A stretch of DNA of 30,992 nt from JADIYM01 sp964641945 (lineage in GTDB: Bacteria > Acidobacteriota > Blastocatellia > UBA7656 > JADIYM01): contig CAZXLQ010000015.1 of NCBI GenBank assembly GCA_964641945.1, positions 1-30,992 on the forward strand, in the 5' to 3' direction. Numbering within the stretch: position 1 is the stretch's first letter; every line of letters starts with the position of its first letter. Shown here piece by piece: positions 15,870-23,614 of this stretch. Position numbers and translations under genes: made by a program. The notes beneath the pieces were generated by a model, which was not told the origin of the DNA, did no database searches, and saw only the letters and a list, made by a program, of their open reading frames with translations.

Positions 15870-17020
15870 GCGACCGTCAGCAGAACATCTCGCCGAGGGC
15901 CCGCAAGCCCGCCGCCCGGCCGAAGCGGAGCGCGCCAGTCGCGTCGAACCGCCGAAAGTCCGATCCGCGGCGGTGGTTCAGGCTCGCGCTCATCGGCATG
16001 GCGATCATCGCGCCGGTCGCGGCGGTCGCGGTCATCGCGCGCTCCGAGGCGTTCGCGCTCCGTCGCGTCGACGTCGTCGGCGCGAAGCGGACGTCGGCTG
16101 AGAAGATCGAGCAACTCGTCCGGAAGGCAGGCGGGGAAACCGGCATCTTCAGTCTCGACCTCGACGAGATCCGGAAATCGGTCGAGTCGGAACGCTACGT
16201 GCGGACGGCGGCGGTGGTCCGGGTGCTGCCGGATACGATCCTCGTGCGCATCGAGGAGCGCGAGCCGGCGATCGTCGCACGCCTGGCGAGCGGAAAGCTC
16301 GTGTGGGTGGATACCGAGGCGCACGTTCTCGACGAGTACCGCGCCGAGCGCGGTGCAACGGTTCCGCCTCCGCTTGCCGGATTCGAGGACGGAGACGCGA
16401 CGGAACGGGTCACGGCCGAGAACCGGGATCGCATCGCGGCCTACGAGAAGATCCGCGAGGCGCTCGCGCCCGATGACCTGTGGAACCGGATCGACGAGGT
16501 CGACCTGCGGTTCATCAAGGACGCGAGCGTACAGCTCGCCGACAACGCCATCGTGGTTCGGCTCGGGGAAGGGGAATACCACCCGCGGCTCACTCGGGCG
16601 CTCGTCCTGCTCGAAGCCGCCCGGCGCGGCGACACCGAGACACTCGCCCGGTACCGCGTTCCCGACGTCGGAACGCTGCTCGCGTCGGCTGACTCGATCA
16701 ACCAGATCGACATGACGCGAGCGAACGGCAGCGTGACGTTCTCGTTCTCCAAGAGGAAGAACGTGGTCGATGGCGCCGTTCCGGCGACCACGTCGCCGGC
16801 GACGGCCGCTCCGCCAACCGCCCCCGCCACCGCTCCGTCCGGCACGAAGCCCGAATCCAAGCCGCCGGCGAAGCCCGAAGCCAAACCCAAACCGGCCACG
16901 ACGCCGGAAACCAAGCCGAAGCCGGCCGAACCCGGCACCGAGCGTCGACGCACGGTCACCAAGCCGACCGCATTGCTGCTCCAACCCAATGACGCTCGTA
17001 CGCAGATCAGGAGGACGTAA
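15866..17020 (+). CDS. ftsQ: FtsQ/DivIB cell division protein with long Pro/Lys-rich tail
   Basis: A 384-residue bitopic divisome protein that binds FtsL-FtsB. It has a basic cytoplasmic tail (1-38), a membrane helix (about 39-58), a POTRA domain (about 63-132, FALRRVDVVGAKRTSAEKI) and a FtsQ/DivIB beta domain (about 134-290). Residues from about 298 form an unusual low-complexity tail rich in Ala/Pro/Thr and then KPE/KPK repeats. Typical FtsQ proteins are about 250-300 residues, so this tail accounts for the extra length. It could span or bind the wall in the periplasm. GTG start overlaps the murC stop (GTGA). Confidence 0.92.
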   Translation: MSDRQQNISPRARKPAARPKRSAPVASNRRKSDPRRWFRLALIGMAIIAPVAAVAVIARSEAFALRRVDVVGAKRTSAEKIEQLVRKAGGETGIFSLDLDEIRKSVESERYVRTAAVVRVLPDTILVRIEEREPAIVARLASGKLVWVDTEAHVLDEYRAERGATVPPPLAGFEDGDATERVTAENRDRIAAYEKIREALAPDDLWNRIDEVDLRFIKDASVQLADNAIVVRLGEGEYHPRLTRALVLLEAARRGDTETLARYRVPDVGTLLASADSINQIDMTRANGSVTFSFSKRKNVVDGAVPATTSPATAAPPTAPATAPSGTKPESKPPAKPEAKPKPATTPETKPKPAEPGTERRRTVTKPTALLLQPNDARTQIRRT

Positions 17021-17024
17021 GAAC

Positions 17025-18272
17025 ATGGCCAGAAACGATCCGCATATCGTCGGACTCGACCTCGGAACCACCGAGGTGCGCGCGATCATCGGCGAAGTCG
17101 TCGGCGAGGGGAGACTCGAGGTCGTCGGCATCGGCCGCGCCGAGTCGCGCGGCGTGCGCAAGGGCGTCGTCGTCAACCTCGAGGCGACTACCGACGCGGT
17201 GCGACGGGCGATCGAAGAGGCCGAGCTCATGTCCGGCGTCCAGATCGACTCGGCCTACGTCGGCATCGCTGGCGCCCAGGTGAAGGGGCACAACTCCCGG
17301 GGTGTCATTGCCGTCTCGCGGCGCAACCGCGAGATTGCCCGCGCCGACGTCGACCGGGTCATCGAGCAGGCGCGATCGATCGCCCTGCCGGCGGACCGCG
17401 AGATCATCGACGTGATTCCGCAGGAATTCACCGTCGACGGACAGGACGGCATCTCGAACCCGATGGGGTTCCTCGGGATGCGCCTCGAAGCCACGGTGCA
17501 TCTCGTCAGCTCGCCGATCACGGCGCGCCAGAACGTCATCACGAGCGTGAACCGGGCCGGCATCCTCGTGCTCGACACGGTGCTCGAGCACTGGGCGTCG
17601 GCCGAGGCCGTGCTCACCGACGACGAGAAGGAGTTCGGGACGGCGCTCGTCGACATCGGCGGCGAGACGACGAACCTCGCCATCTACCACAAGGGCGCAG
17701 TGCGTCACACGACCGTGCTGCCGATCGGCGGCAGCCACTTCACGAGCGACATCGCCGTCGGGTTGCGAACGCCGATTCCGGAGGCGGAACGGATCAAGCG
17801 CGCGCACGGTTGCGCGATTGCGTCGCTGATGGACGACCGGTCCCGATCGACGGCGGTCGAGGTGCCGAGCGTCGGCGGGCGGCCGCCGCGGATGCTCTCG
17901 CGGCAGGTGCTCTGCGAGATCCTGCAGCCGCGGGCCGAAGAGATCTTTTCGCACGTGTACGAGGAGATCGAAAAGAACGGCTTCGACCGGAAGCTTTCGA
18001 GCGGCGTCGTCATCGTCGGCGGAGGCGCGCTCATGGACGGAACCATCGAGATCGCCGAGCACGTGCTCGACCTGCCGGCGCGGTGCGGGGTGCCTCGCGG
18101 CATCGGCGGACTGTCGGGCGAGATCGACTCGCCGACGTGCGCGACGGCAGCGGGTTTGCTGCTGTTCGGCTACCGGAAGCAGAACGGCTCGGGCGGCATC
18201 TACACGAACTCGGAGATGGAGGAGAGCCGGATGGGACGCGTGCGCGGCATGGTCCGCCGGTTGTTCAAATAA
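17025..18272 (+). CDS. ftsA: FtsA, actin-like membrane tether for FtsZ
   Basis: A 415-residue actin-fold ATPase that anchors FtsZ to the inner membrane and recruits later divisome proteins. Visible parts are phosphate-1 VGLDLGTTEVRAIIGEV (9-25), the 1C domain with YVGIAGAQVKGHNSRG, phosphate-2 ALVDIGGETTNLAIYH, the adenosine motif VIVGGGALMDG, and a C-terminal amphipathic membrane-targeting helix (GRVRGMVRRLFK). A strong AGGAGG (17009-17014) lies inside the end of ftsQ, 10 nt before the ATG. It is immediately upstream of ftsZ as in most bacteria, but separated by a 232-bp leader. Confidence 0.97.
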   Translation: MARNDPHIVGLDLGTTEVRAIIGEVVGEGRLEVVGIGRAESRGVRKGVVVNLEATTDAVRRAIEEAELMSGVQIDSAYVGIAGAQVKGHNSRGVIAVSRRNREIARADVDRVIEQARSIALPADREIIDVIPQEFTVDGQDGISNPMGFLGMRLEATVHLVSSPITARQNVITSVNRAGILVLDTVLEHWASAEAVLTDDEKEFGTALVDIGGETTNLAIYHKGAVRHTTVLPIGGSHFTSDIAVGLRTPIPEAERIKRAHGCAIASLMDDRSRSTAVEVPSVGGRPPRMLSRQVLCEILQPRAEEIFSHVYEEIEKNGFDRKLSSGVVIVGGGALMDGTIEIAEHVLDLPARCGVPRGIGGLSGEIDSPTCATAAGLLLFGYRKQNGSGGIYTNSEMEESRMGRVRGMVRRLFK

Positions 18273-18319
18273 TGCACCCACAATCGTCCATTTCGGGGCC
18301 TTCTGGCCCAACAAATGAA

Positions 18320-18348
18320 TTGTCGAAGGTTTTGCCCTGTGCTACTAT
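18320..18348 (+). promoter_or_regulatory. Candidate extended -10 promoter for ftsZ
   Basis: TTGTCG (18320-18325, 4 of 6 to TTGACA) is followed after 17 bp by TACTAT (18343-18348, 4 of 6), with an extended -10 TG at 18340-18341. It lies in the ftsA-ftsZ spacer and would give ftsZ its own transcript with a leader of about 150 nt. Independent ftsZ promoters are common in other bacteria; this one is predicted by sequence only. Confidence 0.5.
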
Positions 18349-18430
18349 GCGGCGTACCTTGGCGGGAAGCACGCACAACATCTAGTAGAAACGGTCAGAT
18401 CTTCCGAATTGCCCGAGCCGGTGACGATAG

Positions 18431-18458
18431 GGCTTTTCAGGACTTCGTCCTGAGCGCC
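18431..18458 (+). promoter_or_regulatory. Hairpin in the ftsZ leader
   Basis: TCAGGAC (18437-18443) pairs perfectly with GTCCTGA (18447-18453) around a TTC loop, extended after a small internal loop by GGC/GCC (18431-18433 and 18456-18458). There is no T-tract. It lies in the predicted leader of ftsZ and might affect mRNA stability or translation. Confidence 0.4.
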
Positions 18459-18504
18459 TGCGGGGGGCCGTCCCGGAGCCGGAGCACTTGGGGGACACAC
18501 GAGA

Positions 18505-19671
18505 ATGGCAGCGGACGGGAGCAACATGGACAGCGGTATCAGATTCAGGCTTGAGGATTCGCCCTCGATCAACGGCGCGAGTATCAAGGTCATTGGCATC
18601 GGCGGTGGAGGCGGCAACGCCGTGAACCGCATGATCGAGGCCGGAATCGAAGGCGTCCAGTTCCTGGTTGCGAACACGGACGTCCAGGCGCTGAAGCGAT
18701 CGAACGCACCAATCAAACTTCAGATCGGCGACAAGCTCACGAAGGGGCTTGGCGCTGGCGGTAACCCGAACGTCGGGCGAGAGTCCGCGCTCGAGGACAC
18801 GGAGAAGATCATCGAGGTGCTCGAGGGCGCCGACATGGTGTTCATCACGACGGGACTTGGCGGCGGAACTGGCACGGGTGCGGGGCCGATCGTGGCGTCG
18901 CTGGCGACCGAGCTCGGTGCGCTGACCGTTGCGGTCGTGACGAAACCCTTCCCGTTCGAGGGACGCAAGAGGATGCGGCAGTCCGAGCAGGGGCTCGACG
19001 AACTGCGCGGCTGCGTCGACACGGTCATCACGATTCCGAACGAGCGCCTGCTGAGCGCCGTCGAGAGAAACACACCGCTACCCGAGGCGTTCCGCGCTGC
19101 GGACGACGTACTCCGGCAGGCGGTGCAGGGCATATCGGACCTGATCACGGTTCCGGGACTCATTAACCTCGACTTCGCGGACGTGAAGTCGATCATGCAG
19201 GGCATGGGCGTGGCGCTGATGGGCACCGGCCGGGCTAACGGTGAGAACCGGGCGCTCGAGTCGACGCAGCGTGCGATTTCCAGCCCTCTGCTGGAGGAGG
19301 CGTCGATCCAGGGAGCGCGCGGACTGCTCATAAACGTTACGGGCGGGCCGGACCTCACGCTCTTCGAGGTCAACGAGGCGATGTCGATCATCCACGAGGC
19401 GGCCGACGAGGATGCGAACATCATCTTCGGCGCGGTGCTCGACGAACGAATGCAGGCGGAGATGAAGATCACGGTCATCGCGACCGGGTTCGATCACGCG
19501 GGTTCCGCATTCGGGGATATCGAACAGACCGCTCCGCTGCGCACTTTCCCGACGAAGACGACGGCGCCGCTCAACCATCCGATCCGAAACGACGTGAATA
19601 CGCCCGTCGCGAACGATCCGATGCGGCCCGACATCAACGTCCCGGCTTTTCTCCGCAAGAAGGCGGATTAA
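18505..19671 (+). CDS. ftsZ: FtsZ, tubulin-like cell division GTPase
   Basis: A 388-residue GTPase that polymerises into the Z-ring and recruits the divisome. It shows IKVIGIGGGGGNAVNRMI (27-44), NTDVQAL, the tubulin signature GGGTGTGAG (119-127), the T7 loop NLDFADVKSIM, a disordered linker (about 340-370), and the conserved C-terminal peptide DINVPAFLRKK that binds FtsA. The ATG at 18505 has a G-rich GGGGGA about 10 nt upstream. An in-frame ATG at 18526 (MDSGIRFRLED) has GGGAG 4 nt upstream and is also plausible. A strong terminator follows the gene. Confidence 0.97.
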   Translation: MAADGSNMDSGIRFRLEDSPSINGASIKVIGIGGGGGNAVNRMIEAGIEGVQFLVANTDVQALKRSNAPIKLQIGDKLTKGLGAGGNPNVGRESALEDTEKIIEVLEGADMVFITTGLGGGTGTGAGPIVASLATELGALTVAVVTKPFPFEGRKRMRQSEQGLDELRGCVDTVITIPNERLLSAVERNTPLPEAFRAADDVLRQAVQGISDLITVPGLINLDFADVKSIMQGMGVALMGTGRANGENRALESTQRAISSPLLEEASIQGARGLLINVTGGPDLTLFEVNEAMSIIHEAADEDANIIFGAVLDERMQAEMKITVIATGFDHAGSAFGDIEQTAPLRTFPTKTTAPLNHPIRNDVNTPVANDPMRPDINVPAFLRKKAD

Positions 19672-19705
19672 CGAGACCGATCGCTGCTGCTACCTCCTTC
19701 TACGA

Positions 19706-19737
19706 CGGCCGTCACCGCGGGGTGACGGCCGCTTTTT
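19706..19737 (+). terminator. Intrinsic terminator after ftsZ
   Basis: A perfect 11-bp stem CGGCCGTCACC (19706-19716) / GGTGACGGCCG (19721-19731) with a 4-nt loop is followed by CTTTTT (19732-19737). It lies 35 bp past the ftsZ stop and closes the dcw cluster. Confidence 0.92.
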
Positions 19738-19744
19738 CGTCCTT

Positions 19745-19830
19745 GCGTGCTCTGCGAGACCTCTGCGTCTCTGCGAGAAACGCGGCCTCACGACAGGTTC
19801 TCGCAGAGAAGCAAAGGCGCAGTGCGCCGA
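19745..19830 (+). repeat. CTCTGCG palindromic repeat, copy 3
   Basis: Arms CTCTGCGAGAA (19769-19779) and TTCTCGCAGAG (19798-19808) are perfectly complementary around an 18-nt loop. The 40-bp core 19769-19808 is identical to 21787-21826. TCTGCG and GCAAAGGCGCA units flank it on either side, as in the other copies. Confidence 0.88.
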
Positions 19831-19876
19831 TCGGTTGCGAGCATCCGACGTCGTCAGGCGCGCATCTTGCCGCATC

Positions 19877-20584
19877 ATGAAAAAGCGCTGGATTCTGGTG
19901 ACGGTGATCGCCGTCCTTGCCCTTGGCATCGTCGGGCTGTGGTACCTCAGCAAGTCGCGGACGTTCCAGCTCTACGGCGGTCTCGTCTCGCGCGTCGACA
20001 CTGACGACCGGATTGTCGCGCTCACGTTCGATGATGGCCCGACCCCTGAAGGCGTCGACGAGATCTTGCCCGTTCTCATCGCCTCGGGCGTGCGAGCGAC
20101 CTTCTTTGTCACCGGCGGCGAACTCGAGCGAAATCCCGATGCGGGACGCCGGCTCGTCGAAGCAGGCCACGAACTCGGCAATCATTCCTATTCCCACGCG
20201 ACGATGATCTTCCGCTCGCCCTCGTTCATCGCGGATGAGATCGAGCGTACGGATGTGCTCATCCGCGAGACAGGCTATACCGGCCCGATCACGTTTCGTC
20301 CTCCATACGGGAAGCGGCTCTTTCTGCTTCCGCGGTACCTGCACCAGACAGGCCGGACGACACTGCTCTGGGACGTCGAACCGGAGTCCTATCCCGACGT
20401 CGTTGTGAGCGCGGAGAGCATCGCCGAACACGTCCTCGAGAACACGCGGCCAGGCTCCATCATCTTGCTGCATGTGATGTATCGCAGCCGTGCCGAGTCC
20501 CGGCGTGCGGTACCGCTCATCATCGACGGTCTTCGGGATCGCGGCTATCGATTCGTGACGGTCTCGGAGCTCGTCGGCGCGTGA
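19877..20584 (+). CDS. Polysaccharide deacetylase (NodB homology, CE4)
   Basis: A 235-residue membrane-anchored or secreted enzyme: KKRW then a hydrophobic helix (about residues 5-24), then a NodB domain. CE4 motifs are TFDDGPTPEGV with Asp52/Asp53, the metal-binding HSYSH (His103, His107) in GHELGNHSYSH, FRPPYGKR (Arg141), and ILLHVM with the catalytic-type His199. Motif 5 usually reads LLHD; here V replaces D. The family removes N- or O-acetyl groups from chitin-like polymers or peptidoglycan; this substrate is unknown. The ATG at 19877 (MKKRW) is chosen because it gives a proper signal anchor, although its ribosome binding site is poor. Confidence 0.88.
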   Translation: MKKRWILVTVIAVLALGIVGLWYLSKSRTFQLYGGLVSRVDTDDRIVALTFDDGPTPEGVDEILPVLIASGVRATFFVTGGELERNPDAGRRLVEAGHELGNHSYSHATMIFRSPSFIADEIERTDVLIRETGYTGPITFRPPYGKRLFLLPRYLHQTGRTTLLWDVEPESYPDVVVSAESIAEHVLENTRPGSIILLHVMYRSRAESRRAVPLIIDGLRDRGYRFVTVSELVGA

Positions 20585-20734
20585 GGGTGCCGCGACCTCC
20601 GGACTCGCCGAGCCGGCGAATTCCAACTAGACTCCGCCTCCGACGGCGGCAGCATCCTCGCCGGACGTCTCGTGGAGACGCAGGACGGCCGTCGTCCGTC
20701 ATCAACGACTGAGACATCGAACAAGGAGACCCAG

Positions 20735-21748
20735 ATGAGTGCGCATCTGAACCCCGAGAAGATCCTGCAGACGGGCCTGGCGTTCTGGCCTTCGAAGACG
20801 CTGCTGAGCGCAATCGAGATGGGCCTGTTCACCGAGCTGGCACACGGCCCTGAGAGCTTCGATTCACTCAGCGGACGAATTGGCCTGCATCCTCGCTCCG
20901 CACGAGACTTCCTCGACGCGCTCGTGGCGCTGGGCTTCCTCGAGCGATCTGGTGACACATACTCCAACACCCCCGAGACGGACCTCTTCCTCGACCGGAA
21001 GAAGCCGTCCTACATCGGCGGGATTCTCGAGATGGCCAACACGCGGCTCTACCCATTCTGGGGACATCTCACCGAGGCGCTGCGCACCGGCCAGCCGCAG
21101 AACGAGTACAAGTCGGGCGGAGCCGGGCTCTTCGAGACGCTCTACGCCGACCCGGCTCGGCTCGCGCAGTTCCTCGCTGCGATGACCGGGATCAGTCACG
21201 GCGCGAACATGGCGATCGCGCAACAGTTTCCGTGGAAGGACTACGGCACTTTCGTGGACGTCGGAACGGCGCAAGGCGATCTCGCCGCGCAGATCGCGCT
21301 CGCCAATCCTCATCTGCGCGGGCAGGGATTCGACCTTCCTGAGGTCGCGCCGATCTTCGAGGAGTACGTTGCAGCGGTTGGGGTGGCGGACCGGCTGACC
21401 TTCGCGCCCGGCAGCTTCTTCGAGCAGGACATTCCGAAGGCCGACGTCGTGCTGATGGGGCACATCCTGCATGACTGGGACCTGCCGACGAAGCAGATGC
21501 TGATCGGGAAGGCACACGATGCGATCCCAACCGGCGGAGCGCTCGTGGTCTACGAGTCCATCATCGACGACGACCGTTCGAAGAACGCCTTCGGGCTGAT
21601 GATGAGCCTCAACATGCTCATCGAGACACCGGGAGGATTCGACTACACGGGAGCGGACTGCGAGGGGTGGATGCGTGCGGCCGGATTCTCGGCGACACGG
21701 GTCGAACCGCTGGTCGGGCCGGACTCGATGGTGATCGGGATCAAGTAG
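20735..21748 (+). CDS. SAM-dependent O-methyltransferase (PF00891 type)
   Basis: A 337-residue class I methyltransferase of the hydroxyindole/CrtF/TcmN-like O-methyltransferase family. An N-terminal winged-helix dimerisation domain (about 5-90: KTLLSAIEMGLFTEL ... RSARDFLDALVALGFLER) precedes the catalytic domain, with SAM loop VDVGTAQGDL (174-183), FDLPEVAPI (199-207), and HILHDWDL with the probable general base His246. Start is supported by AAGGAG (20723-20728), 6 nt upstream. Relatives methylate hydroxyls of polyketides, phenazines, indoles or carotenoids; the CrtA-like gene 1 kb away makes a carotenoid or similar lipid possible, by inference only. A CGTCTC/GAGACG hairpin (20666-20680) lies upstream. 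Confidence 0.88.
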   Translation: MSAHLNPEKILQTGLAFWPSKTLLSAIEMGLFTELAHGPESFDSLSGRIGLHPRSARDFLDALVALGFLERSGDTYSNTPETDLFLDRKKPSYIGGILEMANTRLYPFWGHLTEALRTGQPQNEYKSGGAGLFETLYADPARLAQFLAAMTGISHGANMAIAQQFPWKDYGTFVDVGTAQGDLAAQIALANPHLRGQGFDLPEVAPIFEEYVAAVGVADRLTFAPGSFFEQDIPKADVVLMGHILHDWDLPTKQMLIGKAHDAIPTGGALVVYESIIDDDRSKNAFGLMMSLNMLIETPGGFDYTGADCEGWMRAAGFSATRVEPLVGPDSMVIGIK

Positions 21749-21762
21749 CGGGGGTCGGACTT

Positions 21763-21834
21763 TGCGCCTTTGCGAGTCCTCTGCGCCTCTGCGAGAAACG
21801 CGGCCTCACGACAGGTTCTCGCAGAGGCGCAGAG
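21763..21834 (+). repeat. CTCTGCG palindromic repeat, copy 4, cut by gap
   Basis: Contains the same 40-bp core (21787-21826) as copy 3, with TTTGCGCCTTTGCG units before it, and runs into the 10-N gap while still repeat sequence (GCGCAGAG). The assembly probably broke because of this repeat. Confidence 0.88.
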
Positions 21835-21844
21835 NNNNNNNNNN
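21835..21844. other. Assembly gap (10 N)
   Basis: Ten unresolved bases between a repeat copy and the 3' end of the minus-strand methyltransferase. The true distance is unknown. Confidence 0.99.
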
Positions 21845-22745
21845 GCCCGAGCCACGGCCACGTCAGAGCCATCCCCAGCGCCCACACCGGAAACACCAAC
21901 GGCGCCGAGTGCCTGCCAAACCGGAATCCCACGGCATCGAGAACCCCCAGCGCCACCAGCACGAATGGCGCAAGCGTCCCTGTCCGCTCGTGCGCGACGA
22001 CCCGCCAGCCGGCCCGCTCGGCGACTGCTCGCAATGTCTCCACCGTGAACACCGATGCATGGCGCGGCGTGTGCCAACCCGGCCAGCGTTTGCCCATCCA
22101 TCTCGCGGTTGCACCCTCGAGGTCCGGGACTTCGATAACCGCCAGTCCCCCCAGCCGCATCCGATTCCGCAGCCAGGTGAGCGTCGTCACCGGGTGAGGG
22201 TCGTGCTCGAGCGCGTGCCACATGGTGACGACTGAAAACGGAGCGGCCTCGACGACCTCCTGCGGCCAGTCGGGCGGCACGCCCCGCGCCGTCACGATCC
22301 CGGCTACCGCCGCATCCGGAGGCAAAGAAACCGCATCGAGTCCGATTGCGCGACAACCCGTCCGGTCGCGAAGTGCCTCGAGAAACGTGGGGCGGCCGCA
22401 ACCGACGTCGAGCACGACATCGTCCGGCCCGAGCGTCGATTGCGATAGTACGCGTGCGACCCTCGCCGCATCGACTCGGGCGTTGTCGTCCGCGACGAGG
22501 CGGGCGAACGGTCCCCAGAGCGCCGGACCGCGATGCAGCGGATAGTCCGCGTCGTAGAGCGCCCCGATCGCGGCGTCGTCGACGCGATCGACGAGGTAGA
22601 CGAGATTGCACTGGCGGCACGTCGCGAAGCGGAACCGCTGGTCGAGGTCGATGAGCTGCGCGGGGGCTTCGAAGAGGGTCTCGCCGTCATCGGCACCGCA
22701 GGAAGGACACGCCGCGTATGTGACAGGAAGTCGCCGCCCGTCCAT
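21845..22745 (-). CDS. Class I SAM methyltransferase with N-terminal zinc ribbon, 3' end in gap
   Basis: About 300 residues are visible; the C-terminus runs into the 10-N gap. Cys13-Cys16 (CPSC) and Cys43-Cys46 (CRQC) form a zinc-ribbon-like N-terminus. VLDVGCGRPTFLEAL (111-125) is the SAM-binding loop, and WHALEHDPHP is the acidic/His segment of Methyltransf_11/23 proteins; VIEVPDLEG and HTPRHASVFTVETLRAVAERAGW follow. Residues about 258-300 are strongly hydrophobic, suggesting two membrane-associated helices. Such proteins modify sugars or lipids in surface-glycan clusters; the substrate here is unknown. The ATG overlaps the upstream gene's stop (TGATG), so the two are coupled. Confidence 0.83.
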
Positions 22746-23458
22746 CACAGCAGCCCCTCGAGCGGGTCGATTCCGTCCCACGTACCCTCGGACGCGATGG
22801 GACGAAAGCGCGCGAAGAGTTCCTCCGCGTACCAGCCCTCGTCGCGCGTACGGCGCACGACTTCGCGATGCGGCGACGAAGTGTAGGCGAACGCGCGCAC
22901 ATCGGCTTCCGAGCGCCAGAAACTGAGCGTTGCCTGCCGGATGAAAGGCGCCTCGCCGACTCCGATCGAACGGATCAGGCCGCCGGCCGAGCTCAGTGCT
23001 TCGCTCGTGGCGGGCACTGCGCCCCAGAATGCACGCGCGCGCGAGAGTCGCAGCGTGGCCCGGGTCAGGACGGCAACCGGCGCGTCACTCGTTGACTCGT
23101 CCGTTGCAGCCGGCGGAGTGAACGGGTTCGTGCCGGACCACAGTCCGTGCGCACTCGTCGGCGCGAGCCGAACCGTCCAGGTCTCGGATGCGTGATTGCG
23201 GTAGTCGAGGAACACCGCGGAGCCAGCGAGGAATGCGTCGGCCGCGTCGGCCGTCTCCCACACGGCGAGCAGACCGTACCGCTTCCAGTTCGGTCGCAGG
23301 CTGAATCCGCCTCCGTGCCCGCTGCCGAGCAGCTTCCAGAACCGCAGGCCGCGGGCAAGCGCGATCGGACGGCGGGCAAAACCCATCTGCGCGAAAGCCC
23401 AGAGGCGTTCCGACTTCTCGAACCCGAAGAGGGAAACGGTGACTATTGGCGACGGCAC
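22745..23458 (-). CDS. CrtA-like protein (spheroidene monooxygenase family)
   Basis: A 237-residue protein resembling CrtA, the heme-dependent carotenoid 2-monooxygenase of purple bacteria. Blocks shared with the family as I remember it are RLWAFAQMGFARRPIA (18-33), RFWKLLGSGHGGGFS (39-53), LAPTSAHGLWSG (98-109), VAVLTRATLRL (128-138), IGVGEAPFIRQATLSFW (165-181) and EGWYAEELFARF (207-218). CrtA homologues occur in many non-phototrophs, where their substrate is often unproven. I chose the GTG at 23458 because family similarity begins there; the frame stays open to a TTG at 23512 next to the gap, so the start is uncertain. Coupled to the methyltransferase downstream (TGATG). Confidence 0.72.
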   Translation of the reverse strand: MPSPIVTVSLFGFEKSERLWAFAQMGFARRPIALARGLRFWKLLGSGHGGGFSLRPNWKRYGLLAVWETADAADAFLAGSAVFLDYRNHASETWTVRLAPTSAHGLWSGTNPFTPPAATDESTSDAPVAVLTRATLRLSRARAFWGAVPATSEALSSAGGLIRSIGVGEAPFIRQATLSFWRSEADVRAFAYTSSPHREVVRRTRDEGWYAEELFARFRPIASEGTWDGIDPLEGLL

Positions 23459-23514
23459 GTTGGCGAGTCTATCGGCTCGCGGTGTCTCACGGCGAGACGG
23501 CGCTTCGCGCAATG

Positions 23515-23614
23515 NNNNNNNNNNNNNNNNNNNNNNNNNNNNNNNNNNNNNNNNNNNNNNNNNNNNNNNNNNNNNNNNNNNNNNNNNNNNNNNNNNNNNN
23601 NNNNNNNNNNNNNN
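23515..23614. other. Assembly gap (100 N)
   Basis: A fixed-length run of N separating the CrtA-like gene from the beta-helix protein. Adjacency of the two sides depends on scaffolding. Confidence 0.99.
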
